NCBI GenBank assembly: GCA_937923175.1
Contig: CALALB010000020.1
Location: 2,501 to 66,500 of the forward strand
Length of the DNA: 64,000 nucleotides
Origin: an uncultured Chromatiaceae bacterium
GTDB lineage: Bacteria > Pseudomonadota > Gammaproteobacteria > Chromatiales > Chromatiaceae
Direction of reading: 5' to 3'
The first letter of the stretch is position 1, and every line of letters begins with the position of its first letter. Position numbers and translations under genes: made by a program. The notes below the pieces were generated by a model, which had not been told where the DNA came from, did no database searches, and was given only the letters and a program-made list of their open reading frames with translations. Below are positions 48,016 through 58,563 of this stretch, one piece after another.

Positions 48016-49968
48016 ATGTCCTTACCCCTCTCCAAGACAGACCTCGCCGCTGCCGGCTTTGCCCTTGCGGCTATCTATCTCGCTGGCATCACCCCGACAC
48101 CCGAAATCGCCTGGGTCAGCGCCTTTTTGCTGTTGACGATCTTTTTATTCGCCTTCGAGGTCGTCAGCGTCGATGTGGCGGCGATTTTAGTCATGGTCCT
48201 ATTGGGTCTTACCAGCCTGGCCGCGCCTTTCATGGGGCTCGAACAGGGTCTGGTGCCGGTCGAGCATCTGTTCGATGGCTTTTCCAGTAATGCCGTGGTC
48301 TCGATCATCGCGGTCATGATCGTCGGCGCCGGGCTGGATAAAACCGGCATCATGTCGAAGGTGGCAGCATTCATCCTGCGTATCGGCGGGACCACCGAGA
48401 GACGGATCATGACCCTGATCTCGGGTACAGTGGGGACCATCTCGAGCTTTATGCAGAATGTCGGGGCCGCGGCCCTTTTTATCCCAGTGGTCAGCCGGAT
48501 CTCGGCGCGCACCGGTATCCCCATGTCGCGCCTGCTCATGCCCATGGGTTTTTGCGCCCTGCTCGGCGGCACCATCACCATGGTCGGCTCAAGCCCATTG
48601 ATCCTGCTCAATGACCTGATCCTAAACTCGAACAGGGCCCTGCCCGAAGGTGTTGCGCCAATGCAGACCTTCAAGCTCTTCGATGTCACCCCGATCGGGA
48701 TCGCACTGCTGCTGACCGGGATCCTCTATTTTGTCATCGCCGGACGTTTCGTCCTGCCCAGCCGCCGCACTGAGCTCAGCGAGGCGCGCGACACCCGCCA
48801 ATATCTCGCCGAGACCTATGGGCTGTCCGACTTTGAGATCGCCGAGTTTCGGGTACCCCGGGCCAATAGCCAGATCATCGGGATGAGCGTCGATGAGCTG
48901 GAGCGCACCTGGCGGGTGCGTCTGGTCGGGATCGACAAGGGCGATGGGTTGCGTTTCGGTGCTGACGGCGTGGATCGCACCCTCGGGATCACGGCGGGAA
49001 GCACCCTGGCACTCCTGGGTACGGCCGATTCGCTGCTCGATGTCGCCAATGCCAATAAGCTCGAGCCTAAACGCGATCTGGATCTCTTTGCCGAGGCGCT
49101 TTCCCCGACCCGGGCCGGGATCGCCGAGATCTTGATCCCGCCGAGCTCAACCCTCATCGGCAAAACGGCGCGCGATGTCTGGCTGCGCAAGACCTATGGC
49201 CTGTCGCTCCTGGCTATCAACCGTGCCGGCCAACAGATCACCTATAAGACCGGCGGGGTCCGCAATGTCCCCTTTGCCGCCGGCGATGCCCTGGTGGTCC
49301 ATACCACCTGGGCGGATCTGGCGCGCCTTGAAAAGGACCGCAATTTCGTGGTGGTCACCACTGAGTATCCGCATGAGGAGCTTCGGCTGCATAAGGCCAA
49401 GGCGGCCTTGTTGCTCTTTATCCTGACCCTGGGTCTGATCCTGTTGACCGATCTGCGTCTATCGGTGGCCCTGTTTGTGGGGGCGCTGGGGATGGTCTTG
49501 CTGCGGGTGCTGACCATCGAGGAGGCCTATCAGGCGGTCAGCTGGAAGTCGGTCTTTTTGCTCGCCTCGCTGATCCCGCTAGGGGCTGCGGTCGAACAGA
49601 GCGGCACGGCGGCCTGGATCGCTCAACAGACCCTGAATGCACTCGGCGAGGTACCTGTCTGGGTGGTGCAGGCAGCGCTCGCCGCCTTGGCCACGATCTT
49701 CACCCTGCTGATGTCAAACGTGGGTGCGACCGTGCTCTTGGTGCCGCTGGCAGTCAATATGGCGCTCGGGGTTGGGGCGGATCCCGCGGTTTTTGCCCTG
49801 ACGGTCGCCATCGCCACCTCAAACTCCTTCTTCCTGCCTACCCATCAGGTCAATGCCCTGATCATGGGTCCAGGCGGCTATCGCGTTGCCGACTTTATGC
49901 GCGCTGGCGGTCTCATGACCATCCTGTTTTGGGTGGTTGCGCTCATCATGATCAATCTGGTCATGTAG
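48016..49968 (+). CDS. SLC13-family transporter with TrkA-C domains
   Basis: 650 residues. Two membrane halves (about five to six helices each) enclose a cytoplasmic region with two RCK/TrkA-C modules (around FRVPRANSQIIGMSVDEL and ILIPPSSTLIGKTARDVW). Transport signatures include SFMQNVGAAALFIPVV and the C-terminal LLMSNVGATVLLVPLAV and NSFFLPTHQVNALIMGPGGY. Such proteins carry sulfate or dicarboxylates; the substrate is not determinable. AGGAG lies 5 bp before the ATG at 48016, which decides the start over an upstream open frame. Confidence 0.87.
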   Translation: MSLPLSKTDLAAAGFALAAIYLAGITPTPEIAWVSAFLLLTIFLFAFEVVSVDVAAILVMVLLGLTSLAAPFMGLEQGLVPVEHLFDGFSSNAVVSIIAVMIVGAGLDKTGIMSKVAAFILRIGGTTERRIMTLISGTVGTISSFMQNVGAAALFIPVVSRISARTGIPMSRLLMPMGFCALLGGTITMVGSSPLILLNDLILNSNRALPEGVAPMQTFKLFDVTPIGIALLLTGILYFVIAGRFVLPSRRTELSEARDTRQYLAETYGLSDFEIAEFRVPRANSQIIGMSVDELERTWRVRLVGIDKGDGLRFGADGVDRTLGITAGSTLALLGTADSLLDVANANKLEPKRDLDLFAEALSPTRAGIAEILIPPSSTLIGKTARDVWLRKTYGLSLLAINRAGQQITYKTGGVRNVPFAAGDALVVHTTWADLARLEKDRNFVVVTTEYPHEELRLHKAKAALLLFILTLGLILLTDLRLSVALFVGALGMVLLRVLTIEEAYQAVSWKSVFLLASLIPLGAAVEQSGTAAWIAQQTLNALGEVPVWVVQAALAALATIFTLLMSNVGATVLLVPLAVNMALGVGADPAVFALTVAIATSNSFFLPTHQVNALIMGPGGYRVADFMRAGGLMTILFWVVALIMINLVM

Positions 49969-49971
49969 GGT

Positions 49972-49998
49972 GCAGGGGCGACTGCCAGTCGCCCCTGC
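49972..49998 (+). terminator. Strong stem-loop after the SLC13 gene
   Basis: GCAGGGGCGACT / AGTCGCCCCTGC is a perfect 12-bp inverted repeat with a GCC loop, starting 3 bp after the stop. No T-run follows, but stem strength suggests a terminator or mRNA end protection ahead of sucA. Confidence 0.6.
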
Positions 49999-50053
49999 TA
50001 ACCGCCAACCCGAGATGATCTGAATCTCCAAGACCAGCGAGACCATCGACTGT

Positions 50054-52900
50054 ATGCTTGGCCCAACGGATGACCGGCTACAGGCCACCCCCTGGCACGG
50101 CGGCAACGCCGCCTTTCTTGAGGGTCTTTATGAACGCTATCTCGCCGATCCAGCGGCGGTTGACCCGATCTGGCGGCAGCAGTTCGACCAATTGCGCGCC
50201 GGCGCCGCAAACCCTGAGATCGCCCATAGACCCATCCAGGACCAGGTGCAACGCCTCCCCTGCGCCAAATACCCTCAGCCCAGCAGCTACCTCGACCCGG
50301 TCGCTGCCCAGAAACAGGCTGCAGTGCTCGGCCTGATCAATGCCTATCGTCATCGCGGCCATCAGGTAGCCGACCTGGACCCGCTGCGTCTGCATGAACC
50401 GCCGGCGATCCCTGATCTGGAACTCGCCTATCACCGGCTGGAGTCAGCGGATCTGGATCAGGTCTTCAATACCGGTTCGCTCGCTGCCTCAGCGCATCTA
50501 AGCCTGCGCGAGATCCTCCAGATCCTACGCGAGACCTATTGCCGGACAGTCGGGGCCGAATACATGCATATCACCGACACCCGGGAAAAACGCTGGATCC
50601 AGAGGCGCCTGGAGGGTTATCGCGCCCGGCCCGAGCTGGATGACGCAGGGCGGCTCTGGTTGCTTCGGCTACTCACTGCCGCCGAGGGGATCGAAACCTA
50701 TCTGCATCAGCGCTATGTCGGCCAAAAGCGCTTCTCCTTGGAGGGCGGGGAGGCGCTGATTCCCTTGCTCGATGAATTGATCCAGCGCGCTGGGCGGCAA
50801 GGGGCCCAGGAGGTCGTCATCGGCATGGCGCATCGGGGCAGGCTGAATGTGTTGGTCAATATCCTGGGCAAACCGCCTGCCGAGATCTTCGATGAGTTCG
50901 AGGAGCGGGTCCAGCTCGATGGTCAGCAGAGGCTGGGCGATGTCAAATATCATCTCGGTTTTGCCACCGATATCGAGACCCCGGGTGGGCCGGTGCACCT
51001 TGTGCTCGGCTTTAATCCATCGCATCTGGAGATCATCGATCCGGTGATCCAGGGCTCGGTGCGCGCCCGCCAGCAGCGCCGCGGCGATCAGACCGGTGAT
51101 CAGGTCTTGCCAGTCCTGATCCACGGTGATGCCGCCTTTGCCGGCCAGGGGGTGGTCATGGAAACCCTGCAACTGTCTCAGACCCGCGGCTATGGCACCG
51201 GGGGAACCATCCATATCATCATCAATAATCAGATCGGCTTTACCACCAGCCACCCGCGCGATCTTCGCTCCACCCCTTATTGCAGCGATGTCGTCAAGAT
51301 GGTTCAGGCGCCGGTGTTTCACGTCAACGGCGATGATCCGGAGGCAGTGATCTTTGTGGCCCGCTTGGCCCTGGATTTCCGCAACCGTTTCCACAAGGAT
51401 GTCCTGATCGATCTCGTCTGTTATCGTCGGCACGGACACAATGAGTCCGATGAACCCGCTGTTACCCAGCCGCTGATGTATCAGCGCATCCGCCAGCACC
51501 CGACGCCGCGCGCCCTCTATGCCCAGCGCCTGATCGAACAAGGGTTGATCAGGCCCGAGGACCCGGCGCAAATGATGGCCGAATATCGACATGCGCTCGA
51601 ACAAGGCCTGGTGGTCGCCCGACCGGCCCTCTGCGGTCTCGAGCACCGGTTCCGCGTCGACTGGCGTTTCTGCTGCGGTCAACCTTGGGATCAGCCAGTC
51701 GATACCGGCGTGCCACTTTCTACCCTACGCCTTTTGACCGAGGCCATGCTCCGTCTGCCGGAGGGCTTCAGACTCCATCCCCGGGTCGAGCGGATCTGGG
51801 AGGAACGGCGGCGGATGGGGTTGGGCGAGAAACCGATCGACTGGGGTTATGCAGAACTACTGGCCTATGCCACCCTGCTGGAGACTGGAACACCGGTGCG
51901 ACTGTCGGGTCAGGATGTGGGGCGGGGGACCTTTTTCCATCGCCATGCCAAGGTCTATGACCAGATGAGCGGGCAAGAATATTGCCCACTCCAACATCTC
52001 GGCCCAAAGCAAGCCGCATTCATCGCCATCGACTCGATCCTCTCCGAGGAGGCGGTGCTGGCCTATGAATATGGCTTTGCCAGCGCCGAGCCAAATGCGC
52101 TCACACTCTGGGAGGCCCAGTTCGGCGACTTTGCCAATAACGCCCAGGTCGTGATCGATCAATTCATCAGCTCAGCCTATGCCAAATGGGGTCTGTATTG
52201 TGGCCTCGTGTTGTTTTTGCCACACGGTCTCGAAGGTCAGGGTGCTGAGCATTCCTCGGCGCGCCTCGAGCGTTTTTTGCAGCTCTGTGCAAACGACAAC
52301 ATGCAGGTCTGCATCCCGACTACGCCAGCCCAGATGTTTCACCTGCTGCGCCGCCAGATCTTACGTTCCCATCGTACCCCCCTGATCGTCCTGACGCCTA
52401 AAAGCCTGTTGCGCCACCGCCTAGCGGTATCCGCATTGGACGAGCTGACCCAGGGCGGATATCGCCTGGTTATCCCTGAGATCGATCCGATCGCGCCGCC
52501 GGAGGTCAAACGGGTGATCCTATGCAGCGGCAAGGTCTATTATGACCTGCTCGAGGCGCGGCGTTCCCGCGCCCAGACCGATGTCGCCCTGCTGCGGATC
52601 GAACAACTGTATCCTTTCCCAACCCAGGCCTTTGCCTCGGCCCTGGAGCCCTATGCCCATGTCCAAGACATCATTTGGTGTCAGGAGGAGCCGCAAAACC
52701 AGGGGGCCTGGAATCAGATCAAGCATCGGTTTCATCCACTCATCCAGCAAGGCAAACGTCTGTATTATGTCGGGCGTCCCGCATCCGCGGCACCGGCGGT
52801 CGGTCACCGCGCACTCCATCTCAAACAACAGGCACGCCTGGTCGATGAGGCCTTGAGCGGACGCTACGACCCCACATTAAACCTTAGGACACCCTGCTGA
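50054..52900 (+). CDS. sucA: 2-oxoglutarate dehydrogenase E1 component
   Basis: Thiamine-pyrophosphate-dependent decarboxylase of the TCA cycle. The 948-residue protein has the N-terminal E2-binding segment ([22 protein letters not shown]), [38 protein letters not shown] followed by the thiamine-binding [34 protein letters not shown], and C-terminal [19 protein letters not shown] with [12 protein letters not shown]. It overlaps sucB by one base (TGATG), so the two are coupled. Confidence 0.96.
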   Translation: MLGPTDDRLQATPWHGGNAAFLEGLYERYLADPAAVDPIWRQQFDQLRAGAANPEIAHRPIQDQVQRLPCAKYPQPSSYLDPVAAQKQAAVLGLINAYRHRGHQVADLDPLRLHEPPAIPDLELAYHRLESADLDQVFNTGSLAASAHLSLREILQILRETYCRTVGAEYMHITDTREKRWIQRRLEGYRARPELDDAGRLWLLRLLTAAEGIETYLHQRYVGQKRFSLEGGEALIPLLDELIQRAGRQGAQEVVIGMAHRGRLNVLVNILGKPPAEIFDEFEERVQLDGQQRLGDVKYHLGFATDIETPGGPVHLVLGFNPSHLEIIDPVIQGSVRARQQRRGDQTGDQVLPVLIHGDAAFAGQGVVMETLQLSQTRGYGTGGTIHIIINNQIGFTTSHPRDLRSTPYCSDVVKMVQAPVFHVNGDDPEAVIFVARLALDFRNRFHKDVLIDLVCYRRHGHNESDEPAVTQPLMYQRIRQHPTPRALYAQRLIEQGLIRPEDPAQMMAEYRHALEQGLVVARPALCGLEHRFRVDWRFCCGQPWDQPVDTGVPLSTLRLLTEAMLRLPEGFRLHPRVERIWEERRRMGLGEKPIDWGYAELLAYATLLETGTPVRLSGQDVGRGTFFHRHAKVYDQMSGQEYCPLQHLGPKQAAFIAIDSILSEEAVLAYEYGFASAEPNALTLWEAQFGDFANNAQVVIDQFISSAYAKWGLYCGLVLFLPHGLEGQGAEHSSARLERFLQLCANDNMQVCIPTTPAQMFHLLRRQILRSHRTPLIVLTPKSLLRHRLAVSALDELTQGGYRLVIPEIDPIAPPEVKRVILCSGKVYYDLLEARRSRAQTDVALLRIEQLYPFPTQAFASALEPYAHVQDIIWCQEEPQNQGAWNQIKHRFHPLIQQGKRLYYVGRPASAAPAVGHRALHLKQQARLVDEALSGRYDPTLNLRTPC

Positions 52901-54138
52901 TGACCCTTGCGCTGCGTGTCCCTCCCCTGCCTGAATCCATCGCTGATGCCCGAGTGCTCAGCTGGCGCAAGCGTCTTGGCGAGCCGGTCAGCGCTGGCGA
53001 GACCCTGGTTGAACTCGAGACCGACAAGGTGATCCTGGACGTCCCGGCACCCCAGGATGGGGTCCTGGAGCGGATCCTGGCCAAGGAGGGGGCAGTCGTC
53101 AGCGCTGATGAGGTCCTGGCCTGGCTGGAGCCCGCTGGGCGGCCGGACCGACCGGATCGCCGGGCGGGAACACCAGACAGTCCTCCAGAGGACGGGGCAC
53201 CTCAGCCCCCAGCCGCTCCCCAAAAAACGCCCCATATGACGCCCTCAGCCCGCCCATTGATCGATGCACTAGGGCTGGATCCCAGCGCCATCACCAGCAG
53301 CGGCCGCGATGGGCGGATTCAGAAGAGCGATGTCATGGCCTATCTGGACGCGCGCGACCAGGAGGCCCCGCCCCAGCATTCAGAGCTCATCCCGCCTCAA
53401 GAGACGATCTCGCCTCCCCCAGCGGGCAGCTCGCCAAGACGCTGGGAACAACGCGTCCCCATGACCCGGCTGCGCGCCCGGATCGCCGAGCGCCTGGTCG
53501 AGGCCCAGCGCCAGGCCGCCCTCCTGACCACCTTCAACGAGGTCAACATGCGCACCATCCAGGAGCTGCGTGCCCGTCATCAGGACAGTTTCAGGCAGCG
53601 CCATGGGGTCCGGCTTGGGCTGATGTCCTTTTTCGTCAAGGCTGCAGTCGAGGCGCTCAAACGTTTCCCGGTGCTCAATGCCGCCATCGATGGCAATGAC
53701 ATTGTCTATCGCGGCTATTACGACATCGGGATTGCGATCAGCACCCCCCGCGGCCTGGTTGTGCCGGTATTGCGCAATTGCGACCAGCTTAGCCTTGCCG
53801 AGATTGAGCGGGGCATTGCCGAGTTTGCCCAAAAGGCCAAGTCCGGTTCACTGAGTTTTGATGAGCTGTCCGGCGGCACCTTCTCGATCACCAATGGCGG
53901 GGTGTTCGGTTCGCTGCTCTCGACCCCGATCGTCAATCCTCCACAGAGCGCCATCCTCGGCATGCACCGCATTCAAGACCGTCCGATTGCCGATCAGGGT
54001 CAGGTGGTGATCGCACCCATGATGTATCTGGCATTGACCTATGATCATCGGCTGATCGACGGACGCGAGGCAGTGCAGTTTTTGGTAACGATCAAGGACT
54101 GTCTCGAGGATCCAACCCGGTTATTGCTCGGTGTCTGA
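52900..54138 (+). CDS. sucB: Dihydrolipoamide succinyltransferase (E2 of 2-oxoglutarate dehydrogenase)
   Basis: 412 residues. One lipoyl domain with the lipoyl lysine in [16 protein letters not shown], a proline-rich linker, a peripheral-subunit-binding domain ([20 protein letters not shown]), a second linker and the catalytic domain with [30 protein letters not shown] and [15 protein letters not shown] holding the active-site His and Asp. The E3 subunit gene (lpd) does not follow, so it must be supplied from elsewhere. The next gene starts inside its 3' end. Confidence 0.96.
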   Translation: MTLALRVPPLPESIADARVLSWRKRLGEPVSAGETLVELETDKVILDVPAPQDGVLERILAKEGAVVSADEVLAWLEPAGRPDRPDRRAGTPDSPPEDGAPQPPAAPQKTPHMTPSARPLIDALGLDPSAITSSGRDGRIQKSDVMAYLDARDQEAPPQHSELIPPQETISPPPAGSSPRRWEQRVPMTRLRARIAERLVEAQRQAALLTTFNEVNMRTIQELRARHQDSFRQRHGVRLGLMSFFVKAAVEALKRFPVLNAAIDGNDIVYRGYYDIGIAISTPRGLVVPVLRNCDQLSLAEIERGIAEFAQKAKSGSLSFDELSGGTFSITNGGVFGSLLSTPIVNPPQSAILGMHRIQDRPIADQGQVVIAPMMYLALTYDHRLIDGREAVQFLVTIKDCLEDPTRLLLGV

Positions 54139-54676
54139 CAAGGCGCAAACCGACTGGCCGGCCCGCATCGGGCAGGCGATGCTCTTCGGTGCCTGGGTGA
54201 CCGGCCTCGTGCTCCTGGTCTGGTGGTTCAATCAGTGGTGGGAGTGGACATCCAATCCCAACCCCAACCCCCAAACCCACCAGATCGGAGGCGGGGGTAT
54301 CGAGGTCGTACTCAAACGCAACCGCGCTGGCCATTATGTCGCCAGCGGCAAGATCAACGGCGAGCCAGTGCGGTTCATGATCGATACCGGCGCGACCTAT
54401 GTCGGCTTGCCTCTTGCGCTCGCCCAGCGGTTACGCCTACCCCTAGGCCCAGCCGAACTCCATCAAACGGCCAATGGACCGACGCGCGCCTGGCTGACCC
54501 GACTCGACCGGGTCGAATTGGGAGGATTGGTCATGCAGGGCATACGGGCGAGCGTGCTGCCCAATATGGCAGGCGACGAGGTCCTGCTCGGTATGAGCTT
54601 TCTCAAGTCAATTGAATTGATCCAACGCGGCGACACCCTGATCCTCCGCCGTCCATCCTCAACCAACCCAAGATGA
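54131..54676 (+). CDS. Membrane-anchored retropepsin-like aspartic protease (TIGR02281 type)
   Basis: 181 residues: a membrane anchor ([18 protein letters not shown]), then the retropepsin domain with [20 protein letters not shown], the catalytic [12 protein letters not shown] and [19 protein letters not shown]. It starts at a GTG that overlaps the sucB stop by 8 bp. This is the second such protease in the window; unlike the first it keeps the consensus DTGA(S/T). Substrate unknown. Confidence 0.85.
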   Translation: MSDKAQTDWPARIGQAMLFGAWVTGLVLLVWWFNQWWEWTSNPNPNPQTHQIGGGGIEVVLKRNRAGHYVASGKINGEPVRFMIDTGATYVGLPLALAQRLRLPLGPAELHQTANGPTRAWLTRLDRVELGGLVMQGIRASVLPNMAGDEVLLGMSFLKSIELIQRGDTLILRRPSSTNPR

Positions 54677-54840
54677 TGCCCGCCCTGCATCGGCAAACCC
54701 TTGGGCTGGGGCGGTAGCGTGATCCTATTGTTGTCCGGTCAAGGACTGCCTGACCAATCCAGCCGCTGAGCCTCCCAATCGGCATGGACTCAAGGAAACC
54801 TCCCATCTGGATCAGGCGAAACAAGGCAAGGCGCAGACAC

Positions 54841-56151
54841 TCACTCGAATTCTGGTGAAGGGGTCCGGAGCAAACGCGCTTTCAGTCGCTGAATGCCTAA
54901 CCAGGCAATGAGAACGACAACCGGCGCTGCAAAACCCGTGGTGGCAGCAGCATCGTGCAGCATACCCGCTGCCTCCAACCCCTTAAAGAGATATCCGACC
55001 AGGCCGACGCCATAATAGCCGATGGCAATTACCGACAGCCCCTCGACAGTCTCCTGAAGACGCAGCTGGAGCCTAGAATGCCGGTTCATGGAGGCCAGGA
55101 GACCGCGGTTTTGTTTCTGCAGCTCGACCTCGACCCGCGCCCGCAAAAGGCTGGTCAACCGGGCAGCGCGCTCGGCTAGATCCTGTTGACGCTTGGCGGT
55201 TGACTCACAGGTTGCAACCGCTGGGGCCAGGCGCGACTCCAGAAATTCGCTCAAGGTCTGAAGACCCTCGATACGCCGCTGGCGCAACTGAGCGAGGCGT
55301 TGCCCAACCACCGCATAATAGGCGCGGGTGGCCTCAAACCGATAACTGGTACGCGCCGCTACCGCCTCGATCTCAGCGGCCAGCTCAGTCAGTTCGGCCA
55401 GAAGCTCGCTCTCAGAGCTCTCGTCAGTGCGTTCATCCTGGCATGCCATCCGGCCTGAGACAGCCCTCAGGCGCCGTTCGGCCTCGCTGAGGCACGGATT
55501 TGCCTCCCGCGCTAGCGGTAGACCCAATAATGCCATCGCCCGATAGGCGCTAACCTCAAGGATCCGTTTGGCAAGACGGCCAGCCTGATTCGGGGTGAGC
55601 CCATGATCATGTAACAGAATCCGTGAGAGACCATCGGGATGGATCCGAAAATCCGAATAGGCGCGGGCCAGTCCCCCAACCACCTCTGAGCCGATCACCG
55701 GATGGCCGGCAAAGATCTTGCTCAACTCATCGAACGAATGCACAGGCCGGCTGGCCGGTTCAAGCGCCAGCGAGATGGCCGCGATGACCTCACCGGGGAG
55801 GTCGGCAAGCCAATCGGCCGGCAGATAGCGGATGACCGGCTCGGCAAAGGGATGATCAAACGAGCCGGGCAGGGCAAAGGTATAGCTCACGAACTCGGTG
55901 TGTTGCTCCCAGAGAAGCAGCAGGTCACCGAGCTTGGTTTGATAATGCTGCCCGATCTGGGTGGGCGGTTCTAACCCGTAGTGGTCGAGCAATCCCTGCA
56001 AATGGCCTAGGGTGCGCCCGCTGCCGCGCTCGCCGCATACTGATACGATATGCACCAGACGTGCTGGCGCTTGCAGCGGAATATAGGTCCGGACATGAAG
56101 CTCGGCCACAAGCGGGTGGCGCAGGGGATGTTCCCTGAAAGGCAGCGACAT
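54841..56151 (-). CDS. DUF3422 family protein
   Basis: About 436 residues. DUF3422 signature segments: FREHPLRHPLVAELHVRTY, TKLGDLLLLWEQHTEFVSYTF, VGGLARAYSDFRIHPDGLSR and GLTPNQAGRLAKRILEVSAYR, followed by a long coiled-coil region and two C-terminal membrane segments (VIAIGYYGVGLVGYLFKGL; GFAAPVVVLIAWLGIQRL). Likely an inner-membrane protein with a cytoplasmic coiled coil; function not established. The ATG at 56151 (MSLPFREHP) is preferred to the longer open frame. Confidence 0.85.
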   Translation of the reverse strand: MSLPFREHPLRHPLVAELHVRTYIPLQAPARLVHIVSVCGERGSGRTLGHLQGLLDHYGLEPPTQIGQHYQTKLGDLLLLWEQHTEFVSYTFALPGSFDHPFAEPVIRYLPADWLADLPGEVIAAISLALEPASRPVHSFDELSKIFAGHPVIGSEVVGGLARAYSDFRIHPDGLSRILLHDHGLTPNQAGRLAKRILEVSAYRAMALLGLPLAREANPCLSEAERRLRAVSGRMACQDERTDESSESELLAELTELAAEIEAVAARTSYRFEATRAYYAVVGQRLAQLRQRRIEGLQTLSEFLESRLAPAVATCESTAKRQQDLAERAARLTSLLRARVEVELQKQNRGLLASMNRHSRLQLRLQETVEGLSVIAIGYYGVGLVGYLFKGLEAAGMLHDAAATTGFAAPVVVLIAWLGIQRLKARLLRTPSPEFE

Positions 56152-56284
56152 AGAGACCCTCATCTGGCTTTCAAAACCGGTTAGGCAATCAGTATACCGG
56201 GCCTTCACTCTACCTCGCTTCCCCTTAATAGCACTTGAGATACGATCACGACAAAGGTTAATCCTTATTGATCGGGAGCATCAG

Positions 56285-57637
56285 ATGGCTGAGCCAAGCG
56301 ACTCGCAATTCTCTTCCGAGGCTGAATCCAAGCTCTTACGCAAAACCCTTGAACAACTGCGTCAAGAGGCAGAGACAGAGATCGAGCGTCTGCGCGCCCT
56401 CCTATCCGAACAGCCGCCCATCTCACAAGATCAGATCAGCACGGTGACCGAGCAACTTGCCCTCAAACAAGAGATGGCGGTGATGCAAAAGGCGCTAGAG
56501 GCCAAGGAGCAGGCCCTTGATCAGATCACCGCCGAATGTCGGCGTTTGGAGGATGTCCTCGAGGATCGAAATCTGACCCTCGAACGATTGCAAAAAGAAC
56601 TAGCGCAGAGGGACAATGCCCTCAGAGATCAACGGGCCGAGCTCGAACAGCTCGCCCAGGAGACCGCCAAGCAGGCGTCCACCTCGACGACGGTTATCTA
56701 TGAAACACGCAGCCCCGGCTGGTTAAAGGTAACGACAGGGGCGCTCGTCTTGCTCCTAGCCCTCTCAGGGGCAGCCAATGTCTATCTGCTGCGTCTCCCC
56801 GATTCAGGCAGTCAGGCCAATCCGCTGCCCGTACCTGTATTGACGCAGCCGCCGATCGCCGACTCCGGCCCTGCCCCTGTGAACATCCCCCAGGTGCCGG
56901 CAAACCCCAGGGTACGCATCCATCGCGATCGGCTCAGCGATGGAACACCTGGCCCCACCCTGATCCTCCTGGATGGCGGGAGCTTCCAGATGGGCGCCAT
57001 CAGCACCAGCGGCGAGGACTTTAGCCCACCGCGGCTGGTGACCGTAGGTCCCCTGATGATCGGGGCCTATGAGATCACCTTTATCGAATATGATCGTTTT
57101 GCCAAGGCCACCGGTCGTACCCTGCCTCCAGATCCAGGCTGGGGCCGCGAACGCCATCCCGTGGTGGGGGTCAGCTGGGAGGAGGCGCGCGATTATGCTG
57201 CTTGGCTTGCCCAGCAGACCGGACGGCGCTATCGCCTGCCCAGCGAGGCTGAATGGGAATATGCCGCCCGTGCCGGCACCACCACCCCCTTCTGGTGGGG
57301 CATGGAACCTGGGGTCAACCGCGCTGCCTGTTTCGACTGCGGCAGTCCCTGGGACAATCGCTCGACTGCACCGGTCATCACCTTCGCTGCCAATCCATTT
57401 GGCCTCTATGAGACCCACGGCAATGCCATGGAGTGGGTAGAGGATTGCTATCAGCCCAATTATCGGGATGCACCGAGCGATGGCAGCCCGATGCGGGGTG
57501 GCGACTGCAGTCGACGGGTGGCACGCGGTGGGGCCTTTAATAAACCAGCCGCATCGATGCGCTCCTTTGCCCGCGCCGCCTATCCACCCGACACCCGGCT
57601 CAATATGATCGGCTTTAGGGTCGCCTGCGAGCCCTGA
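56285..57637 (+). CDS. SUMF1/FGE-like protein with coiled coil and membrane anchor
   Basis: 450 residues in three parts: a cytoplasmic coiled coil (about 15-130), one membrane helix (about 147-169, WLKVTTGALVLLLALSGAANV) and a periplasmic SUMF1-type domain (about 225-450) with LLDGGSFQMGAIS, YEITFIEYDRFAKATG, PVVGVSWEEARDYAAWLAQQ, YRLPSEAEWEYAARAG, YETHGNAMEWVEDCY and NMIGFRVACEP. True formylglycine-generating enzymes carry a Cys pair near the C terminus, which I do not see here; it may instead bind carbohydrate or act in signalling. A Shine-Dalgarno (GGGAG) precedes the ATG. Confidence 0.85.
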   Translation: MAEPSDSQFSSEAESKLLRKTLEQLRQEAETEIERLRALLSEQPPISQDQISTVTEQLALKQEMAVMQKALEAKEQALDQITAECRRLEDVLEDRNLTLERLQKELAQRDNALRDQRAELEQLAQETAKQASTSTTVIYETRSPGWLKVTTGALVLLLALSGAANVYLLRLPDSGSQANPLPVPVLTQPPIADSGPAPVNIPQVPANPRVRIHRDRLSDGTPGPTLILLDGGSFQMGAISTSGEDFSPPRLVTVGPLMIGAYEITFIEYDRFAKATGRTLPPDPGWGRERHPVVGVSWEEARDYAAWLAQQTGRRYRLPSEAEWEYAARAGTTTPFWWGMEPGVNRAACFDCGSPWDNRSTAPVITFAANPFGLYETHGNAMEWVEDCYQPNYRDAPSDGSPMRGGDCSRRVARGGAFNKPAASMRSFARAAYPPDTRLNMIGFRVACEP

Positions 57638-57794
57638 TTGGCAGGTATTCAGGTCATTTGAGGACGCGCAGAAAAACCTCTGCCTGGGGATTACTCGCAG
57701 AGTATGGCCTGTTTCGTTGCCGCCCAGATCAGTCCTTTCATTCCGAGCAGGTCGGTCCCACCATGCCGGCATAGACCAGCCCCCTTATTCCGAC

Positions 57795-57919
57795 CTGTCA
57801 TTCCGGCTTGACCCGGAATGCAATCCAGAACCCTGGACCCCGGCCTGCGTCGGGCTGAGGGTTGAGAGAGGGGTTCCTGGGCCTGCGCCGGGTTGCCCCG
57901 GTGTGTACCGGCATGACAG
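57795..57919. repeat. Dispersed palindromic repeat (copy with clear terminal inverted repeats)
   Basis: Terminal repeats CTGTCATTCCGG (57795-57806) and CCGGCATGACAG (57908-57919) match in 11 of 12 positions. The interior includes CCCTGGACCCCGGCCTGCG. It fills part of the 412-bp gap before the cNMP-domain gene; the remaining sequence shows only other C/G-rich palindromic scraps. Confidence 0.65.
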
Positions 57920-58049
57920 ATTCTTAAGAGACCTGAGGGGCTCTTATCAGCCCGCATCGTCATTCCAACACCACCCCCAACCCAGACCAACCGAGTTGAG
58001 GGTTTTTTCGAGATCCAATCACTCAGCAGATAAGCAGTGGAGTACTTGC

Positions 58050-58535
58050 ATGATGAACGAGCATGAAAAGGCCCAAGCACTCGCCAATTCGGCCCTTGGT
58101 GTAGAACTCACCCCTGAGGAATGCCAGGTATTGGCTGCGCGTCTGGGGGTCATCCAGCTTCAGGCCGGCGAGACCCTGGTCGAGGAAAACGCAGACCGGC
58201 GTACCCTGTTTGTACTTGCCCAGGGGCGGCTATGTGTATGCAAGCGGGTCGGCGAACGCGAGGAGACCGTCTATCAGATGCGCCCAGGCGAATGCGCCGG
58301 CACCCGCGCCTTCGTCGATGGCAGCCCGCGCCGCGCTGCCCTGCGTGCCGAGGAGCCAGTGACGGTCTTGACCCTCGAACCCGAAGACTTCGAAGAACTG
58401 GTCGAGACCCACCCCCGGGTGGTGTTCAAGGTCATGCGCGCGATCTTTCGCATCACCCATAGCAATCTCATGCGCATGAACCTCGAGAGCGCCGAGATGC
58501 GTAACTATCTGCTCAAGAGCGGTGGGCGATATTGA
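58050..58535 (+). CDS. Cyclic-nucleotide-binding-domain protein (stand-alone)
   Basis: 161 residues with a single cNMP-binding fold: IQLQAGETLVEENADRRTLF, VLAQGRLCVCKR, the phosphate-binding-cassette equivalent MRPGECAGTRAFVDGSPRRAALRAEE, and VLTLEPEDFEELVETHP. No DNA-binding or kinase domain follows, so it may be a regulatory subunit or a ligand sensor. The cassette lacks the exact RxA signature order of cAMP receptors. The ATG at 58050 is chosen because GTGGAG (58037-58042) is well placed; longer reading runs through repeat DNA. Confidence 0.75.
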   Translation: MMNEHEKAQALANSALGVELTPEECQVLAARLGVIQLQAGETLVEENADRRTLFVLAQGRLCVCKRVGEREETVYQMRPGECAGTRAFVDGSPRRAALRAEEPVTVLTLEPEDFEELVETHPRVVFKVMRAIFRITHSNLMRMNLESAEMRNYLLKSGGRY

Positions 58536-58563
58536 GCCAGGCGAAGGCGGGCAAGCCGCTGGC

